From positions 1-64,000 of the forward strand of contig CABUJR010000009.1 of NCBI GenBank assembly GCA_902492015.1: a stretch of DNA of 64,000 nucleotides. The letters are read 5' to 3'. Every line of letters begins with the position of its first letter. Positions within the stretch are counted from its first letter, which is position 1. Shown piece by piece: positions 19,964 to 29,667 of the stretch. Position numbers and translations under genes: made by a program. A model generated the notes under the pieces. That model had not been told where the DNA came from. It saw only the letters and a list, made by a program, of their open reading frames with translations, and did not search any database. The DNA comes from an uncultured Eubacteriales bacterium. Lineage in GTDB: Bacteria; Bacillota; Clostridia; TANB77; CAG-508.

Positions 19964-21811
19964 TTATATTTCAATTTTAGGTTCATATTTTTCAAGCCAC
20001 ATATTTACTTGTATTAAATATGCCATAAGTTGAGGTCCTGTCATAAGCTGACCAAACCAAGGTCTTGAAAAAGCTTTTCCTTCTGTTTCTAATATTTCTA
20101 AAATATATTTTCTGTTTAAAAGTCTATTTATTGGTGCACAGCTATCTTCCATAATTCTTGATAATTTTTTCTTAACTATTTCAGTATAATTTGGATTATG
20201 TGTTTTAGGATATGGACTCTTTTTCCTATATAAAACTTCTTCTGGTAAAATTCCTTCCATAGCATATCTTAATAATCCCTTTTCTCTACCTTGATATGCC
20301 TTCATTTCCCATGGAATATTCCATGCATATTCTACAATTCTATAATCACAAAATGGTACTCTAACTTCAAATCCATTATACATACACATTCTATCTGTTC
20401 TATCTAATAATGTTTGCATAAACCAATTTGAAGTTAAATATATTAAATTTCTATGAAGTTTATTTGTTTTACTATCACTTCTTAAAAATTCCACTTTCGC
20501 AAGCGATTCTTCATACTTTTTATCTATATATTCTTTTAAATTTAATTCTTTAGCTATATTTTCATTTAATAATTTCTGTCTTTCTTCTATTGCAATAGAC
20601 CATGGAAAAGTATTACTGTTTAATGCATCTTCTCTAAAATACCATGGATAACCTCCAAAAATTTCATCTGAACATTCTCCTGAAAGAGCCACTTTTATAT
20701 CTTTTTTTACATTTTTAAAAAATAACAAATATGATGAATCAACATCTGCCATACCAGGAAAATCTCTTGCTATCATTGCATCTTCTAAGCTTCCGAATAA
20801 TTCCGGTGTATCCAAAATTATCTTTTTATGTTTGGTATTCAAATTTTTTACCATCAAATCTATATAATAACTATCTGTATTAGGTTGAAAATCATTTTTT
20901 ATAAAATTCTTTTCTTGGTCCACATAATCTACTGAAAAAGTTTGTAATCTCTCACCATATTTTTCTTTATAAAAATCTGAAGCATATTTAGTGATAATAC
21001 TTGAATCTAATCCTCCAGAAAGAAGTGTTCCTATTGGTACATCAGAGACCATCTGTCTTTCAATAGAGTCTTTAATTAAAAATCTTATTTTCTCACAAGT
21101 TTGTTTCAAATTATCTTTATGCTCTTTAGTTTCTAATTTCCAATACTCAAATTTCTTAAAATAATCTTTATTGTAAATAATCGCATGTGCTGGTTCTAAT
21201 TCTTCTATTCCTTTAAAAGGACAAATTCCTTGTGTATGACTTGGTCCTATTCCTAGTAATTCTGCAATTCCTGTCTTATCTAAAATTACTTTACATTCTG
21301 GATGATTTAATATTGCTTTCACTTCTGAAGCAAATACAAAATTTTCGTTAAAAAAAGAATAATATAAAGGTTTTATTCCAAAATGATCCCTTGCCATAAA
21401 TAATTCTTCTTTTTTATCATTCCAAATGGCAAATGCAAAAACACCATTCAAATATTTACAAACTTCTTTGCCATAAAAAACATAGGCTTTTAGCAATATT
21501 TCTGTATCAGAATGAGTTTCAAATTTAAAACCATTATCTACTAAAGTCTCTTTTAGTTCTTTTGAATTATATAATTGTCCATTATATACTATTGTATATG
21601 TAACATCATTAATTTTGAAACTCATTGGTTGTTTTCCGTTTTCTATATCAATTATACTTAATCTTCTATGAGCTAAATTAGCATGTTTTGAAAAATAAAT
21701 TCCATCTTCATCTGGTCCTCTTTTTGCCAAAGTTTTAGACATATTTCTAATAATTGCATGCTTTTTAGAAATATCTTCTCTATAATTTACAATACCTACA
21801 ATTCCACACAT
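19964..21811 (-). CDS. asnB: Asparagine synthase (glutamine-hydrolysing)
   Basis: AsnB converts aspartate to asparagine with ATP and glutamine-derived ammonia. At 615 residues it is a full-length class II amidotransferase: Cys2 nucleophile in MCGIVG, glutaminase domain with RRLSIID and YNGQLYN, and synthetase domain with the ATP-binding LSGGLDSS and the SGECSDEIFGGYPWY segment. The ATG at 21811 has GGAG upstream. It is the last gene of an operon led by miaB and ends at a clear terminator. There is no room for a T-box in the 74 bases before it. A related asnB subgroup acts on other substrates, but the motifs here fit true AsnB. Confidence 0.94.
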   Translation of the reverse strand: MCGIVGIVNYREDISKKHAIIRNMSKTLAKRGPDEDGIYFSKHANLAHRRLSIIDIENGKQPMSFKINDVTYTIVYNGQLYNSKELKETLVDNGFKFETHSDTEILLKAYVFYGKEVCKYLNGVFAFAIWNDKKEELFMARDHFGIKPLYYSFFNENFVFASEVKAILNHPECKVILDKTGIAELLGIGPSHTQGICPFKGIEELEPAHAIIYNKDYFKKFEYWKLETKEHKDNLKQTCEKIRFLIKDSIERQMVSDVPIGTLLSGGLDSSIITKYASDFYKEKYGERLQTFSVDYVDQEKNFIKNDFQPNTDSYYIDLMVKNLNTKHKKIILDTPELFGSLEDAMIARDFPGMADVDSSYLLFFKNVKKDIKVALSGECSDEIFGGYPWYFREDALNSNTFPWSIAIEERQKLLNENIAKELNLKEYIDKKYEESLAKVEFLRSDSKTNKLHRNLIYLTSNWFMQTLLDRTDRMCMYNGFEVRVPFCDYRIVEYAWNIPWEMKAYQGREKGLLRYAMEGILPEEVLYRKKSPYPKTHNPNYTEIVKKKLSRIMEDSCAPINRLLNRKYILEILETEGKAFSRPWFGQLMTGPQLMAYLIQVNMWLEKYEPKIEI

Positions 21812-21885
21812 AAAAAAACTCCTTACATAATATATTTTTACTATATATATTATGCAAGGAAAGCTTGTATATGTTATTAAATTTT

Positions 21886-24495
21886 CTATTTTAACATTTC
21901 TTTTAATTTCACTAATGTATTTAGAGCATCTATAGGTGTAAGTTCATTTATATTAATTTTATCAAGTTCATGAGAAATATCTGCAAGTTTTAAATTAAAT
22001 AAATCAAATTGTCCTTCAACTTGTTTTTTACTTTCTTTTTCTTCTTTTATTTTAACTCCACCTTTTTCAAGTGAACGCAAAATCTTATTTGCTCTTGTAA
22101 CAACTGTTTTGGGAACTCCTGCAAGTTTTGCAACATGTATTCCATAACTTTCATCTGTTCCACCTTCCACAATTTTTCTTAAAAAGATAATATCTTCTCC
22201 CTTTTCTTTAACTGCAACTTGAAAATTCTTTATTCCTTCAACTTTTTCCTCAAGTCCTAGCAATTCATGATAATGTGTTGCAAAAAGGGTTTTACAACCT
22301 ATTTTCTCTTTATCGGCAATATATTCAGCCACAGCCCAAGCGATAGAAAGTCCATCATAAGTTGATGTTCCTCTTCCTATTTCATCTAAAATTACTAAAC
22401 TCTTTGGTGTAGCTTCTTTTAAAATATTTGCCACTTCATTCATTTCTACCATAAAAGTACTTTGTCCACTACTTAAATCATCAGAAGCGCCAACTCTTGT
22501 AAAAATTTTATCTACAATTCCTATACATGCTTTTTCTGCTGGAACAAAGCTACCTATTTGTGCCATTAAAGTAATAATTGCAACTTGCCTCATAAATGTT
22601 GACTTTCCAGCCATATTAGGTCCTGTAATTATTTCAACTCTATACTTATCACAGTCTAAATATGTATCATTTTCCACAAAGCTTCCATCAGTAATCATTT
22701 TTTCAATTACCGGATGACGTCCTGCTTTTATATCAATTATATCTCCATCATTTACTTCTGGATAAACATAATTATTATCTTCTGCAACAACAGCTAAACT
22801 TGCTAAAACATCTATATTTGCTATTGTATTTGCAGATTTTTGCAATCTTTCTATATTTCTTGCAATTTCATTTCTTATTTGTGTGAAAACTTCATATTCA
22901 AGTGAGATTACTTTTTCTTCAGAACCTAAAATTTTTTCTTCTATTTCTTTTAATTCTTCTGTTACAAATCTCTCTCCACCAGTTAGTGTTTGTTTTCTAA
23001 TATAATTTTCTGGTACTTGATTTAGAAAAGATTTGGTTATCTCTATATAATATCCAAAAACTTTTGTATATCCTACTTTTAAATTTCTAATTCCTGTTCT
23101 TTCTTTTTCTTTAGCTTCTAAAGCTACAATCCAATTTTTTCCTTGTGTTGAAGCTTCTTTTAAATCATCTATCTCTTGATTAAATCCTTTTTTTATTATT
23201 CCACCTTCTTTAACACTTATAGGTGGTTCATCAACAATAGCTTTTTCAATTAAAGAAAAAATATCTTTTAATTCATCTAATCTTTCATACATAGTTTTTA
23301 GTAATTTTGCATTAGTTGTAGATAATATCTGTTTTAAATTTGGTATATTACTTAAAGAATTTTTAAGAGAAATCATATCTCTTGCATTTGCATTTCCATA
23401 AGAGATCTTTCCAGCTAACCTTTCAATGTCATATACTTTCTTTAAACATTCTATAATATCATCTCTAAGTATCATATTATCTTTTAATTCTTTAACAGCA
23501 TCTAGTCTTTCTCTTATTTCTTCAATTTCTAGCAAAGGATCATTTATCCACCTTCTTAAAAGTCTTCCTCCCATAGATGTAGAAGTTTTGTCTAATACCC
23601 AAATTAAAGTACCTTTTTTAGACTTATCTCTCATTCTTTCAGTAAGTTCTAAGCTTCTTCTTGCATTAATATCCAACGCCATATATTTTTGAACTTCATA
23701 AATTTTAATTTTATTTATATGCTCTAATTTTACTTTCTGTGTTTCTGTAAAATAATTTAACAAACCATTTATAGCTGAAATAACTAAACTTTCATCATTA
23801 AATTCTTCTTTTTCTTTATCATATCCATCAGTAATAGTATATAAATTTAATAATTTTTGTTCATCTTCTTCAAAATTTTTATCTTCTCTTATTGTAACAA
23901 AAGTATTATTTCTATCTTTTAAAATGTTTAATTCTTTTTCTGAATTTCCCATTGCAGTATTTACAACTAGCTCTGCTGGTGAATATCTTGCATATTCATC
24001 TAATAATTTTTCAAAATTATTTTCAGGAAGTTTTATTTGTGTAGCATAGAAATCACCTGTGCTTATATCACAAATACCTATTCCATAGTACATTCCTTTT
24101 TTTGCTATACTCATAATGTAATTATTTTTCTTTTCTTCCAGCATATTAGTTTCAATAACTGTTCCTGGTGTTACAACTCGTATTACATCTCTTTTTACTA
24201 TTTCTTTTGTTTTTTTAGGGTCTTCTAATTGCTCACATATTGCAACTTTATATCCTTTTGCAATAAGTCTTGATATATAAATTTCAACCGCATGATGAGG
24301 AACTCCACACATTGGGGCCTTCTCCTCTAATCCACATGCTCTTGAAGTTAAAGTTATTTCTAATTCTCTTGATGCTACTATTGCATCATCAAAAAACATT
24401 TCATAAAAGTCGCCTAACCTATAAAATAACATGCAATCTTTGTATTGACTTTTTGTATTCAAATAATTTTGCATCATAGGTGATAATTCTGCCAT
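21886..24495 (-). CDS. mutS: DNA mismatch repair protein MutS
   Basis: MutS recognises base mismatches and recruits MutL. The 869-residue length is normal. The N-terminal mismatch-binding domain holds the family FYEMF segment with the phenylalanine that stacks on the mismatch. The lever and clamp domains follow, then the ATPase with Walker A GPNMAGKSTFMRQ, ASDDLSSGQSTFMVE, Walker B LVILDEIGRGTSTYDG and the histidine FATHYHEL. The ATG at 24495 has AGAGG upstream. No mutL follows in this window; the two genes immediately upstream in the operon are mTERF-like. Confidence 0.97.
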   Translation of the reverse strand: MAELSPMMQNYLNTKSQYKDCMLFYRLGDFYEMFFDDAIVASRELEITLTSRACGLEEKAPMCGVPHHAVEIYISRLIAKGYKVAICEQLEDPKKTKEIVKRDVIRVVTPGTVIETNMLEEKKNNYIMSIAKKGMYYGIGICDISTGDFYATQIKLPENNFEKLLDEYARYSPAELVVNTAMGNSEKELNILKDRNNTFVTIREDKNFEEDEQKLLNLYTITDGYDKEKEEFNDESLVISAINGLLNYFTETQKVKLEHINKIKIYEVQKYMALDINARRSLELTERMRDKSKKGTLIWVLDKTSTSMGGRLLRRWINDPLLEIEEIRERLDAVKELKDNMILRDDIIECLKKVYDIERLAGKISYGNANARDMISLKNSLSNIPNLKQILSTTNAKLLKTMYERLDELKDIFSLIEKAIVDEPPISVKEGGIIKKGFNQEIDDLKEASTQGKNWIVALEAKEKERTGIRNLKVGYTKVFGYYIEITKSFLNQVPENYIRKQTLTGGERFVTEELKEIEEKILGSEEKVISLEYEVFTQIRNEIARNIERLQKSANTIANIDVLASLAVVAEDNNYVYPEVNDGDIIDIKAGRHPVIEKMITDGSFVENDTYLDCDKYRVEIITGPNMAGKSTFMRQVAIITLMAQIGSFVPAEKACIGIVDKIFTRVGASDDLSSGQSTFMVEMNEVANILKEATPKSLVILDEIGRGTSTYDGLSIAWAVAEYIADKEKIGCKTLFATHYHELLGLEEKVEGIKNFQVAVKEKGEDIIFLRKIVEGGTDESYGIHVAKLAGVPKTVVTRANKILRSLEKGGVKIKEEKESKKQVEGQFDLFNLKLADISHELDKININELTPIDALNTLVKLKEMLK

Positions 24496-24562
24496 ATTTT
24501 ACTGCCTCTTTTCTTGCTATTTCTAATAATTTTCCATTTTTTATACTACTTTTATTTCATTT

Positions 24563-25117
24563 TTAAATTCTTAATTCATCAATATTTATTTCTGAATTAC
24601 TTAATTCAAAAATTTCTATATTTTCTATTATTATTTTAAGTAAACTTTCTTTTAATCCATTATTTATAAGAAAAGTAAATTTGTCACTTAAATAATCAGG
24701 TTTATAGGTTAAAATTTCTCCTTTATCTTGGATAATTACCTTTAATACTTCTTCGTTTTTAGTAATAATTTCTAATAAATTTATATTTCTCTTTAAATCA
24801 TCTTTTTTCATTGTTAAAAGTTCTGGAGTTGTTTCTAAGGTATTTATTAATTCTTCTTTATCTAAATATTTTTTTAAAGTTTCACAATTAGTTTTTATTT
24901 GTTTAAACTCTTCTGTTAAAAAAGTAGGATCCTCTTCTAATATTATTCTTATTTGTCTTGCTTCTAATCCTAAGAAAATTAGATATTTTATCTTTTCATG
25001 CAAAATTTTTTTATCTATTTCACTATTTGCATATTCTAAAATCATATTAATTTCTTCATAATCAAAGCCTATATTTTTTAAATATTTTTCTATTGATATA
25101 TTTTCAATTTCTTCCAT
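24563..25117 (-). CDS. mTERF-like helical repeat protein (184 aa)
   Basis: A protein built of repeats of about 33 residues that resemble mTERF motifs: LGLEARQIRIILEEDPTFL, then LINTLETTPELLTMKKDDL, then VLKVIIQDKGEILTYKPDYL, then LKIIIENIEIFELS, each with the Leu/Pro-Leu-Leu pattern. mTERF proteins are best known as mitochondrial and plastid nucleic-acid-binding regulators of transcription and ribosome assembly; bacterial members are little studied. I chose the ATG at 25117 (AAAGGG seven bases upstream) over a TTG at 25132. It lies between a second mTERF-like gene and mutS. Function unknown. Confidence 0.7.
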   Translation of the reverse strand: MEEIENISIEKYLKNIGFDYEEINMILEYANSEIDKKILHEKIKYLIFLGLEARQIRIILEEDPTFLTEEFKQIKTNCETLKKYLDKEELINTLETTPELLTMKKDDLKRNINLLEIITKNEEVLKVIIQDKGEILTYKPDYLSDKFTFLINNGLKESLLKIIIENIEIFELSNSEINIDELRI

Positions 25118-25135
25118 ATTTTTCCCTTTCAAATT

Positions 25136-26041
25136 TTATATTCTGCTATCAAAATATTCGTCTTCACCATATTCTTCTTGAACTTTAAATTTTTTCAAAA
25201 TTTCTTCTGGTTTTTTACTATATAATTCATAAAGTTTTTTATTTGAAACAAATGGTGTTGAATATTTTCCTTCGCTTTTCCATAATTTTATTTGAGAATA
25301 CATAAGTTCTGGTGAAGTTCTCAAAATTCTTGGCTTATCTAAAACAAATTGCATCGTATTTGTATTTGCAAGTATTTTTAGTTGTAACTTGGTTCTTTCT
25401 ATAGCTGTTCCCAAAACACTTGGATTATCTCTTATTATTTTAGATGCATTTTCTTTTCCAATATTGGGATTATTTTCTAAAGCTATTAATGCTGGTCTTA
25501 TTTTGTTGTTTAAACTAAGTGAAAGTAAAGTAGGATAATCATATAACATTTTTAAAGCTTGGTCTTCTGTAATTTTTCCATTTTCATCGTCTATTCCAGA
25601 ATTTCTTTTATTTAAAAATTTGATTAATCTATTCGCTTTTCTTTCTAATAATTGTACTGAATATTCCTGTCTTCCTTTTATTTTTCTTCTCTGATTTAAT
25701 TTAGAAAAAATTATATTTAACCTTTCTTCTTTACTCATTGAATCTGAATATTTAATCTTTTTTTCATCAGGATTTGAAGTTTCTTTTTGTTTTTTAGAAA
25801 TGGTTTCAATTTCTTCTAATGATTTGACTTGTCTATGATTTTTTTGATTATATAATTTCAAAAGAATTTGCTCTCTATTTTCTCCACTAATACTTGCATA
25901 TTTCTCCAAAATATTTCTTATTTTTGTCCTTCCATATTCTGGATATTTTTCTGAAATTTTCCTAATAGATAATCCTTTATTTAAATATAAATCTACAATT
26001 TGCTTTTCAATTTTATTTAATTCTTCACTAGCATAAACCAT
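25136..26041 (-). CDS. HTH plus mTERF-like repeat protein (301 aa)
   Basis: Residues 1-50 hold a helix-turn-helix like those of resolvases and sigma factors (NKGLSIRKISEKYPEYGRTKI). A basic linker follows, then three or four repeats of the mTERF type from about residue 155: LKMLYDYPTLLSLSLNNKI, ASKIIRDNPSVLGTAIERT, TMQFVLDKPRILRTSPELM and LYELYSKKPEEILKKF. The Leu-Pro-Leu/Val-Leu pattern at each repeat end is the mTERF hallmark. The protein should be cytoplasmic and nucleic-acid-binding. It starts right after the miaB stop (ATG at 26041, GGAG 13 bases before), so it is translationally close to miaB. No target is known. Confidence 0.7.
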   Translation of the reverse strand: MVYASEELNKIEKQIVDLYLNKGLSIRKISEKYPEYGRTKIRNILEKYASISGENREQILLKLYNQKNHRQVKSLEEIETISKKQKETSNPDEKKIKYSDSMSKEERLNIIFSKLNQRRKIKGRQEYSVQLLERKANRLIKFLNKRNSGIDDENGKITEDQALKMLYDYPTLLSLSLNNKIRPALIALENNPNIGKENASKIIRDNPSVLGTAIERTKLQLKILANTNTMQFVLDKPRILRTSPELMYSQIKLWKSEGKYSTPFVSNKKLYELYSKKPEEILKKFKVQEEYGEDEYFDSRI

Positions 26042-26042
26042 G

Positions 26043-27413
26043 TTATATTATTTCTCCCTTTAAATACCATTTATGATTTTCTGTTATTCTAACTTCTACG
26101 ATATCTCCAATATTATAATTGTCATTTTTTTCTATAATCACTACTTTATTTGTTGAAGTTCTTCCTTCATAAGTATTTTCATTATATTTACTAGTGTTTT
26201 CTATCAAAAGTTTTTGATTAGTTCCAATGTATTTTTCATTATTCTCATCCACTTTTGATTCATAAAGCTCTTTTAATTTTTCAAATCTTTTATGTTTAAT
26301 TTCTTCTGGCACTTGATCTTCTCTTTTTGCAGCAACAGTTCCATCTCTTTTTGAATATATAAACATAAATATCTGTTCAAAATTAACTTTTCTTACAACA
26401 TCTAAAGTGTCTTCAAATTCTTCATCTGTTTCACCAGGAAAACCAACAATAATATCTGTTGACAATACTACACCTGGTACATTATTTTTAATTTTTTCTG
26501 CTAAGTTTAAAAATTCTTCTTTAGTATATTTTCTATTCATCTCTTTTAAAACTTTTGTGTTTCCTGCTTGAAGTGGAAGATGAATGATTCTAGTTATCTT
26601 TTCATTTTTCGAAATTGCATCAATTACATCATCAGTAAAATCTTTTGGATGTGGCGAAATGAAATTTAATCTTTCTATACCATCGATTTTGCAAACTGCA
26701 TTTAAAAGATCTGCAAAATTTTTTATTTTATCATTTCCCCTATATGAATTAACATTTTGCCCTAAAAGAGTGATTTCTTTATATCCTTCTTCTGAAAGTT
26801 CTTTTACTTCTTCTAGAATTTTTTCAGGTTCTCTACTTCTTTCTCTACCTCTAACATAAGGAACAATACAATATGAGCAAAAATTATCACATCCATACAT
26901 TATTGTAACAGAGGCCTTATATTTACTATTTCTTTTTATTGGTAAACCTTCATAAATTTCTCCATCAATATCTAAAATGTCTTTTACTTTTTCCTTATTA
27001 ACAATAACTTTATAAATATTTTCAGGAAGATTTTGCATTGTATGTGTTCCAAACACAATATCCACAAAAGGATAACTTCTTTTTATTTTATCTATCATTT
27101 CTTTTTCTTGCATCATACAACCACCAATAGCAAGAATAATATCTTTAGACTCTTTTAGTTTTTTTATTTCTCCTATTTTTCCAAATAATCTTTCTTCTGC
27201 ATTTTCTCTAACACAACAAGTATTAAAAATAATTAAATCAGCCTTTTTATAATCTTCTATTTCATTATATCCCATTTTTGTTAACATTCCAGAAATCTTT
27301 TCTGAATCATTTTCATTTAACTGACATCCCATTGTCATAATTGAATATTTTAAATCTTTGCTTTCAATTTTTTCTTTAACTTTTTCTATAAACTTTTCTT
27401 GATTTTCTTGCAC
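26043..27413 (-). CDS. miaB: tRNA-2-methylthio-N6-dimethylallyladenosine synthase MiaB
   Basis: MiaB is a radical SAM methylthiotransferase that adds a methylthio group to isopentenyl-A37 in tRNAs. It shows the UPF0004 domain with cysteines in MGCQLNENDSE, NTCCVRENAEE and GGCMMQ, the radical SAM CxxxCxxC in GCDNFCSYC, and a C-terminal TRAM domain. I chose the GTG at 27413: GGAGG lies eight bases upstream and the promoter at 27439-27467 starts transcription just before it, whereas the longer frame from 27476 begins upstream of the promoter. It leads an operon running through two mTERF-like genes, mutS and asnB. Confidence 0.95.
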   Translation of the reverse strand: MQENQEKFIEKVKEKIESKDLKYSIMTMGCQLNENDSEKISGMLTKMGYNEIEDYKKADLIIFNTCCVRENAEERLFGKIGEIKKLKESKDIILAIGGCMMQEKEMIDKIKRSYPFVDIVFGTHTMQNLPENIYKVIVNKEKVKDILDIDGEIYEGLPIKRNSKYKASVTIMYGCDNFCSYCIVPYVRGRERSREPEKILEEVKELSEEGYKEITLLGQNVNSYRGNDKIKNFADLLNAVCKIDGIERLNFISPHPKDFTDDVIDAISKNEKITRIIHLPLQAGNTKVLKEMNRKYTKEEFLNLAEKIKNNVPGVVLSTDIIVGFPGETDEEFEDTLDVVRKVNFEQIFMFIYSKRDGTVAAKREDQVPEEIKHKRFEKLKELYESKVDENNEKYIGTNQKLLIENTSKYNENTYEGRTSTNKVVIIEKNDNYNIGDIVEVRITENHKWYLKGEII

Positions 27414-27438
27414 TTTACATTCCTCCAAATACTTAAAT

Positions 27439-27467
27439 ATTTTATAATATTTTACCTTAATTTTCAA
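27439..27467 (-). promoter_or_regulatory. Promoter of the miaB-mTERF-mTERF-mutS-asnB operon
   Basis: On minus: -35 TTGAAA (27462-27467), 17-base spacer, -10 TAAAAT (27439-27444). It lies in the divergent gap between miaB and the J-domain gene. Confidence 0.65.
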
Positions 27468-27514
27468 GGTTTTCACTTATATTTATTTAATTTGTAAATA
27501 TAACAAAAATGTAA

Positions 27515-27543
27515 TTGTTTTTTTGTAAAATTATATCTATAAT
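27515..27543 (+). promoter_or_regulatory. Promoter of the J-domain gene
   Basis: -35 TTGTTT (27515-27520), 17-base spacer, perfect -10 TATAAT (27538-27543), about 38 bases before the ATG at 27582. Confidence 0.7.
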
Positions 27544-27581
27544 ATTATTAGGAGATTTTATTAAACTAATTGGAGATTATT

Positions 27582-28364
27582 ATGAACCTTTATGATACAT
27601 TAAATGTAAGAAAAAACGCAACTCAAGAAGAAATTAAAAATTCATATAAAAATTTAATAAAAAAATATCACCCAGATATATATCAAGGAGATAAATCTTT
27701 TGCTGAAAAAAAATCTAAAGAAATAAATGTAGCTTATGATATTTTATCTAATCCAGAAAAAAGAGCAGAATATGATTTAGAACTTGATAATGCACAATCT
27801 AGTACTATTAACTATGAGTATACCCCTCCAAAATATAATAATCCATCTGCTTATTCTTATGAAGAATATTATAGAAATAAGAACAGTTCAGAATTTGGTG
27901 ATTATGATAAACGTTATACAGCATACCATCGTTCAAAAGTTCCAAATTCAAATTATAGTTATACAAACAATATAAATGATCAGTTTTCAGATAAAATAGT
28001 AAATTCTGTAAGTAAATTTAATTTACCTAGTAAAATATTAATTATTTTGGCTATTCTTGCTTCCTATCTAGTTATATTTGTCTTAACTATTATAAAATTT
28101 AATTCTTTTAATAGTGGTGATGAAAAAGGTATAATCATAAATAATAATAAACCTTATGAAAATAATTCTACAAACAATTCTATAACAAACACTACTATAG
28201 AAGATGAGGATGAATTAGAAGAATTTGATATAAATGATTATTTTAGTGAAGAAGAAATTCGTCAAGCTTATTATACTTATTGTGGCGATTCTTCAGATAT
28301 TACTTATACAGAATTTAGAGAGCTTGTATCTTCTTACTTTTATTATATTTATATCGACAATTAA
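27582..28364 (+). CDS. Membrane-anchored J-domain protein
   Basis: A protein of about 260 residues. Residues 1-66 form a DnaJ-type J domain with the HPD triad at 30-32, which stimulates the ATPase of DnaK-type chaperones. A Tyr/Asn/Ser-rich linker follows, then one membrane helix (about residues 152-172) and a low-complexity Asn/Glu C-terminal part. There is no zinc-finger or substrate-binding domain, so this is not DnaJ itself but a specialised cochaperone tethered to the membrane. The ATG at 27582 has TTGGAG seven bases upstream; an upstream TTG is unlikely. It is one of only three plus-strand genes here. Confidence 0.85.
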   Translation: MNLYDTLNVRKNATQEEIKNSYKNLIKKYHPDIYQGDKSFAEKKSKEINVAYDILSNPEKRAEYDLELDNAQSSTINYEYTPPKYNNPSAYSYEEYYRNKNSSEFGDYDKRYTAYHRSKVPNSNYSYTNNINDQFSDKIVNSVSKFNLPSKILIILAILASYLVIFVLTIIKFNSFNSGDEKGIIINNNKPYENNSTNNSITNTTIEDEDELEEFDINDYFSEEEIRQAYYTYCGDSSDITYTEFRELVSSYFYYIYIDN

Positions 28365-28495
28365 TTTGAAAGAACTATGTACAAATTCCATTTTTTGGAA
28401 TATAATATACAAAATGTTATTAGAATAATTTTGTTTTCGTTTTAATATTTAAACATAAATTTATCTAATTATATCTTACTTTTAAGGGGGTTATT

Positions 28496-29521
28496 ATGAA
28501 AGAATACAAATTAGCCATTGTTGGTGCTACTGGTGTTGTTGGTAGAAAAGTAGTTGAAATTATTCAAGAATATAATTTACCAATATCTCATTGTGAATTT
28601 TTTGCAACAAGAAAATCAGCTGGTACTGACTTTTTCTTTAATGGCAAACAATGTTTAGTAAAAGAATTAAAAGAGGATTCCTTTGAACAAGGTTTCGATT
28701 TTGCAATATTCTCAGCTGGAAGTACTGCTTCTAAGATTTATGCTCCTATTGCTGCTAGAGCTGGTTGTATAGTTGTAGATAATAGTAGTGCCTTTAGAAT
28801 GGATCCAGATGTGCCTTTAGTAGTACCAGAAGTAAACCCAGAAGAAATAAAAAATAATAAAGGAATCATTGCAAATCCTAATTGTTCAACTATTCAAGCC
28901 GTTATTCCTCTAAAAGCTTTAGATGATAAATATACAATCAAAAGAATTGTATATTCTACATATCAAGCTGTTTCTGGTGCTGGTCATGAAGGTATTGTAG
29001 ATTTAGAAAGAGGTTTAGAAGGCGAAGAACCAAAAAAATTCCCTTACCCTATTGTAAATAACTGTATTCCACATATTGATTCTTTTATGGAAAACGGATA
29101 TACAAAAGAAGAAGAAAAAATGATAAATGAAACAAGAAAAATATTAAAACGTCCAGATTTAAAAATAACAGCAACTACAGTTCGTGTACCAGTTTTAAAT
29201 TCACATAGTGAATCTATAAATGTAGAATTTGAAGAAAAGTTTGATTTGGATGAATTAAAAAATGTATTAAAAAATTCTAATGGAGTTATTGTTCAAGATG
29301 ATCCTGAAAACAGCATTTATCCTTTAGCACTAAATGCAACAGGCCATGATGAAAGTTTTGTTGGAAGAATTAGAAGAGATTATAGTGTCGATTCTGGAAT
29401 TAATTTCTGGTGTGTAGCAGACAATATAAGAAAAGGTGCTGCATCAAATGCTGTACAAATCGTACAAAAATTAATTGAATATGATAATGAAAATTCTACT
29501 AGTGATAGTGAAACTTTATAA
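28496..29521 (+). CDS. asd: Aspartate-semialdehyde dehydrogenase
   Basis: Asd reduces aspartyl phosphate to aspartate semialdehyde with NADPH, the branch point to lysine, diaminopimelate, threonine and methionine. The 341-residue protein has the nucleotide-binding GATGVVG at residues 10-16 and the catalytic cysteine C130 in NPNCST. A histidine in the later VPVLNSHSES segment fits the substrate site. The ATG at 28496 has AAGGGGG upstream. It stands alone, about 130 bases after the J-domain gene, and ends at a bidirectional terminator. Confidence 0.96.
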   Translation: MKEYKLAIVGATGVVGRKVVEIIQEYNLPISHCEFFATRKSAGTDFFFNGKQCLVKELKEDSFEQGFDFAIFSAGSTASKIYAPIAARAGCIVVDNSSAFRMDPDVPLVVPEVNPEEIKNNKGIIANPNCSTIQAVIPLKALDDKYTIKRIVYSTYQAVSGAGHEGIVDLERGLEGEEPKKFPYPIVNNCIPHIDSFMENGYTKEEEKMINETRKILKRPDLKITATTVRVPVLNSHSESINVEFEEKFDLDELKNVLKNSNGVIVQDDPENSIYPLALNATGHDESFVGRIRRDYSVDSGINFWCVADNIRKGAASNAVQIVQKLIEYDNENSTSDSETL

Positions 29522-29614
29522 TAAATTTATAATATAAATATTCTTATATTTTTATAAAATAACTTAAAAATAGATATAAAAATTTTCAAATTTTAATTTT
29601 ATATTTATAAAAAG

Positions 29615-29662
29615 AACATGGAAATTTGCAAAACAAAAATTATGCAAATATCCATGTTTTTT
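29615..29662. terminator. Bidirectional terminator between asd and the lipoprotein gene
   Basis: AACATGG and CCATGTT flank an inner ATTTGCA/TGCAAAT pair, with T tracts on both strands. It serves the convergent asd (+) and lipoprotein (-) genes. Its inner arms resemble the palindrome at 38711-38777. Confidence 0.85.
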
Positions 29663-29667
29663 ATCAT

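Noticed and set aside
21812..21885. T-box or other leader before asnB
   Set aside because: Only 74 bases separate asnB from mutS; the small hairpin there shows no T-box motif.
27413..27476. Longer start for miaB
   Set aside because: It begins upstream of the -35/-10 boxes, and the GGAGG site serves the GTG at 27413.
29615..29662. Mobile element end
   Set aside because: T tracts on both strands and convergent genes fit a bidirectional terminator; the similarity to 38711-38777 is reported separately.
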